NCBI RefSeq assembly: GCF_900095285.1
Contig: NZ_LT607734.1
Location: forward strand, 1,674,001 to 1,738,000
Reading direction: 5' to 3'
Source of the DNA: Fusobacterium gastrosuis
Lineage (GTDB): Bacteria; Fusobacteriota; Fusobacteriia; Fusobacteriales; Fusobacteriaceae
Length of the DNA stretch: 64,000 nt
Shown: positions 63,418-64,000 of the stretch, in pieces
Layout: each line of letters opens with the position of its first letter
How positions within the stretch are numbered: position 1 is the stretch's first letter
Position numbers and translations under genes: made by a program
The notes under the pieces: model-generated
Seen by the model: only the letters and a program-made list of their open reading frames with translations
What the model was told of the DNA's origin: nothing
Database searches by the model: none

Positions 63418-63492
63418 TGGTACCCCGTAGGGGAATCGAACCCCTGTTTCCAGAGTGAAAATCTGATGTCCTAACCACTGAACGAACGGGGC
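63418..63492 (-). tRNA. tRNA-Glu (anticodon TTC)
   Basis: 75 nt with CCA. Anticodon loop TTTTCAC; T-arm AGGGGTTCGATTCCCCT; acceptor starts GCCCCGT. Confidence 0.95.
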
Positions 63493-63501
63493 AAAATATC
63501 A

Positions 63502-63577
63502 TGGTGCGTCATACAGGATTCGAACCTGTGACCACCTGATTAAGAGTCAGATGCTCTACCAACTGAGCTAATGACGC
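63502..63577 (-). tRNA. tRNA-Lys (anticodon CTT)
   Basis: 76 nt with CCA. Anticodon stem TCTGA / TCAGG with loop CTCTTAA; acceptor GCGTCAT. CTT decodes AAG, the rare lysine codon in this AT-rich genome. Confidence 0.94.
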
Positions 63578-63583
63578 ATCTCA

Positions 63584-63659
<76 letters not shown>

Positions 63660-63671
63660 ACTGCATTGTTA

Positions 63672-63700
63672 ATAATATCATAAGCTCTATTCTTTGTCAA
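63672..63700 (-). promoter_or_regulatory. promoter of the tRNA operon
   Basis: On the minus strand TTGACA, 17-nt spacer, TATTAT preceded by TGA (extended -10). The tRNA-Gly gene begins 13 nt after the -10 element. Confidence 0.9.
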
Positions 63701-63707
63701 TTTTTTT

Positions 63708-64000
63708 TTATTGAAATTCGTATAAATAAGAATTTTTTTTGTTAAATATTTTTAATAATTTTTCATTTCCAATATTTTTATCATTTTTTAATTCTATTTT
63801 CCCCATATTTTTTATTTCATTAAAGTCAAAAAAGCCACAAACCAATAAAACTAAATCTCTAATATTTATTTTAAATGTGTAATCTTCTATAACCTTCGAA
63901 AAAGACCATTTTTTATTATATGTATATACTCCTGTATTTTCTTCTAAAATTTCATCTTCTATATATATTTTTAAATTTTCTAATTTGATATCACAAAATT
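63708..64000 (-). CDS. C-terminal part of a probable GNAT/SCP2-domain protein (5' end outside window)
   Basis: 97 codons open to the window edge, ending KIFNKKNSYLYEFQ and TAA. Readable parts: FCDIKLENLKIYIEDEILEE, NTGVYTYNKKWSFSKVIEDY and INIRDLVLLVCGFFDFNEIK. The 'IxDxxLEENxGVY' strand followed by 'IRDLVLLVCGFF' resembles the sterol-carrier-like C-terminal domain of Eis-type GNAT acetyltransferases. The catalytic domain is not visible, so this is a tentative call. Its stop overlaps nothing, and the tRNA promoter lies directly downstream. Confidence 0.55.
   Translation of the reverse strand, partial: FCDIKLENLKIYIEDEILEENTGVYTYNKKWSFSKVIEDYTFKINIRDLVLLVCGFFDFNEIKNMGKIELKNDKNIGNEKLLKIFNKKNSYLYEFQ

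Overview
The window is very AT-rich (codons and spacers dominated by A/T, long A- and T-runs) with tightly packed operons, A/G-rich Shine-Dalgarno sites and oxygen-sensitive fermentative metabolism (pyruvate formate-lyase and its radical SAM activase). Composition and gene content (FtsX-EnvC pair, NadK-RecN-Era cluster, TrpX-type ABC transporter, single large PurL, MacAB-TolC-type efflux, Doc and AAA/PD-(D/E)XK genes) best fit a Fusobacterium-like chromosome. This is an inference from content, not a database match.

Layout of the core part (1-44 kb): pflA (cut by the window edge) and pflB; divergently ftsX-envC; nadK-recN-degenerate Xer-era; a frameshifted M42 peptidase with an orphan family 5 solute-binding lipoprotein; a CAP protein; a 1506-residue SF1 helicase with a C-terminal nuclease domain; a WYL protein; an ABC uptake system with two tandem binding proteins; a complete de novo purine operon, purL-E-C-F-M-N-H-D, led by a promoter, a guanine-type purine riboswitch, a 28-codon leader ORF and an intrinsic terminator; two unrecognised genes; a four-gene tripartite efflux operon; a second WYL protein; hflX with an N-terminal JAMM-like domain; aroK; and a small helical protein.

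From about 44.4 to 63.1 kb the content changes to accessory DNA. It starts beside a tRNA-Gly gene with a decayed SMC-like ATPase. Next come an AAA/PD-(D/E)XK gene, a Phd-like/Doc toxin-antitoxin pair with a palindromic operator, a phage gpII-like replication initiator preceded by three stem-loops, and a large transmembrane J-domain protein. These are followed by a cluster of tiny ORFs with a truncated WYL protein, and a phage-type recombination module (Gp157, DUF960, Rad52-like). The element ends with an unrecognised 490-residue protein divergent from a BrxL-like AAA+ ATPase operon, and a large serine recombinase abutting tRNA-Leu. A 45-nt sequence at the tRNA-Leu 3' end recurs, diverged, at the left edge. 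I therefore read this as one integrative, probably rolling-circle-replicating element of about 18.7 kb inserted at tRNA-Leu.

The right edge is a seven-gene tRNA operon on the minus strand (Gly, Lys, Glu, Val, Asp, Thr, Leu) with a consensus promoter, then the 3' part of a probable GNAT/SCP2-domain protein. The best candidates for something undescribed are the BrxL-like module (57.5-61.3 kb), the transmembrane J-domain protein (49.7-53.0 kb), the riboswitch-embedded leader ORF (34.3-34.5 kb) and the promoter-driven tRNA-Leu-like palindrome at 44.4 kb.
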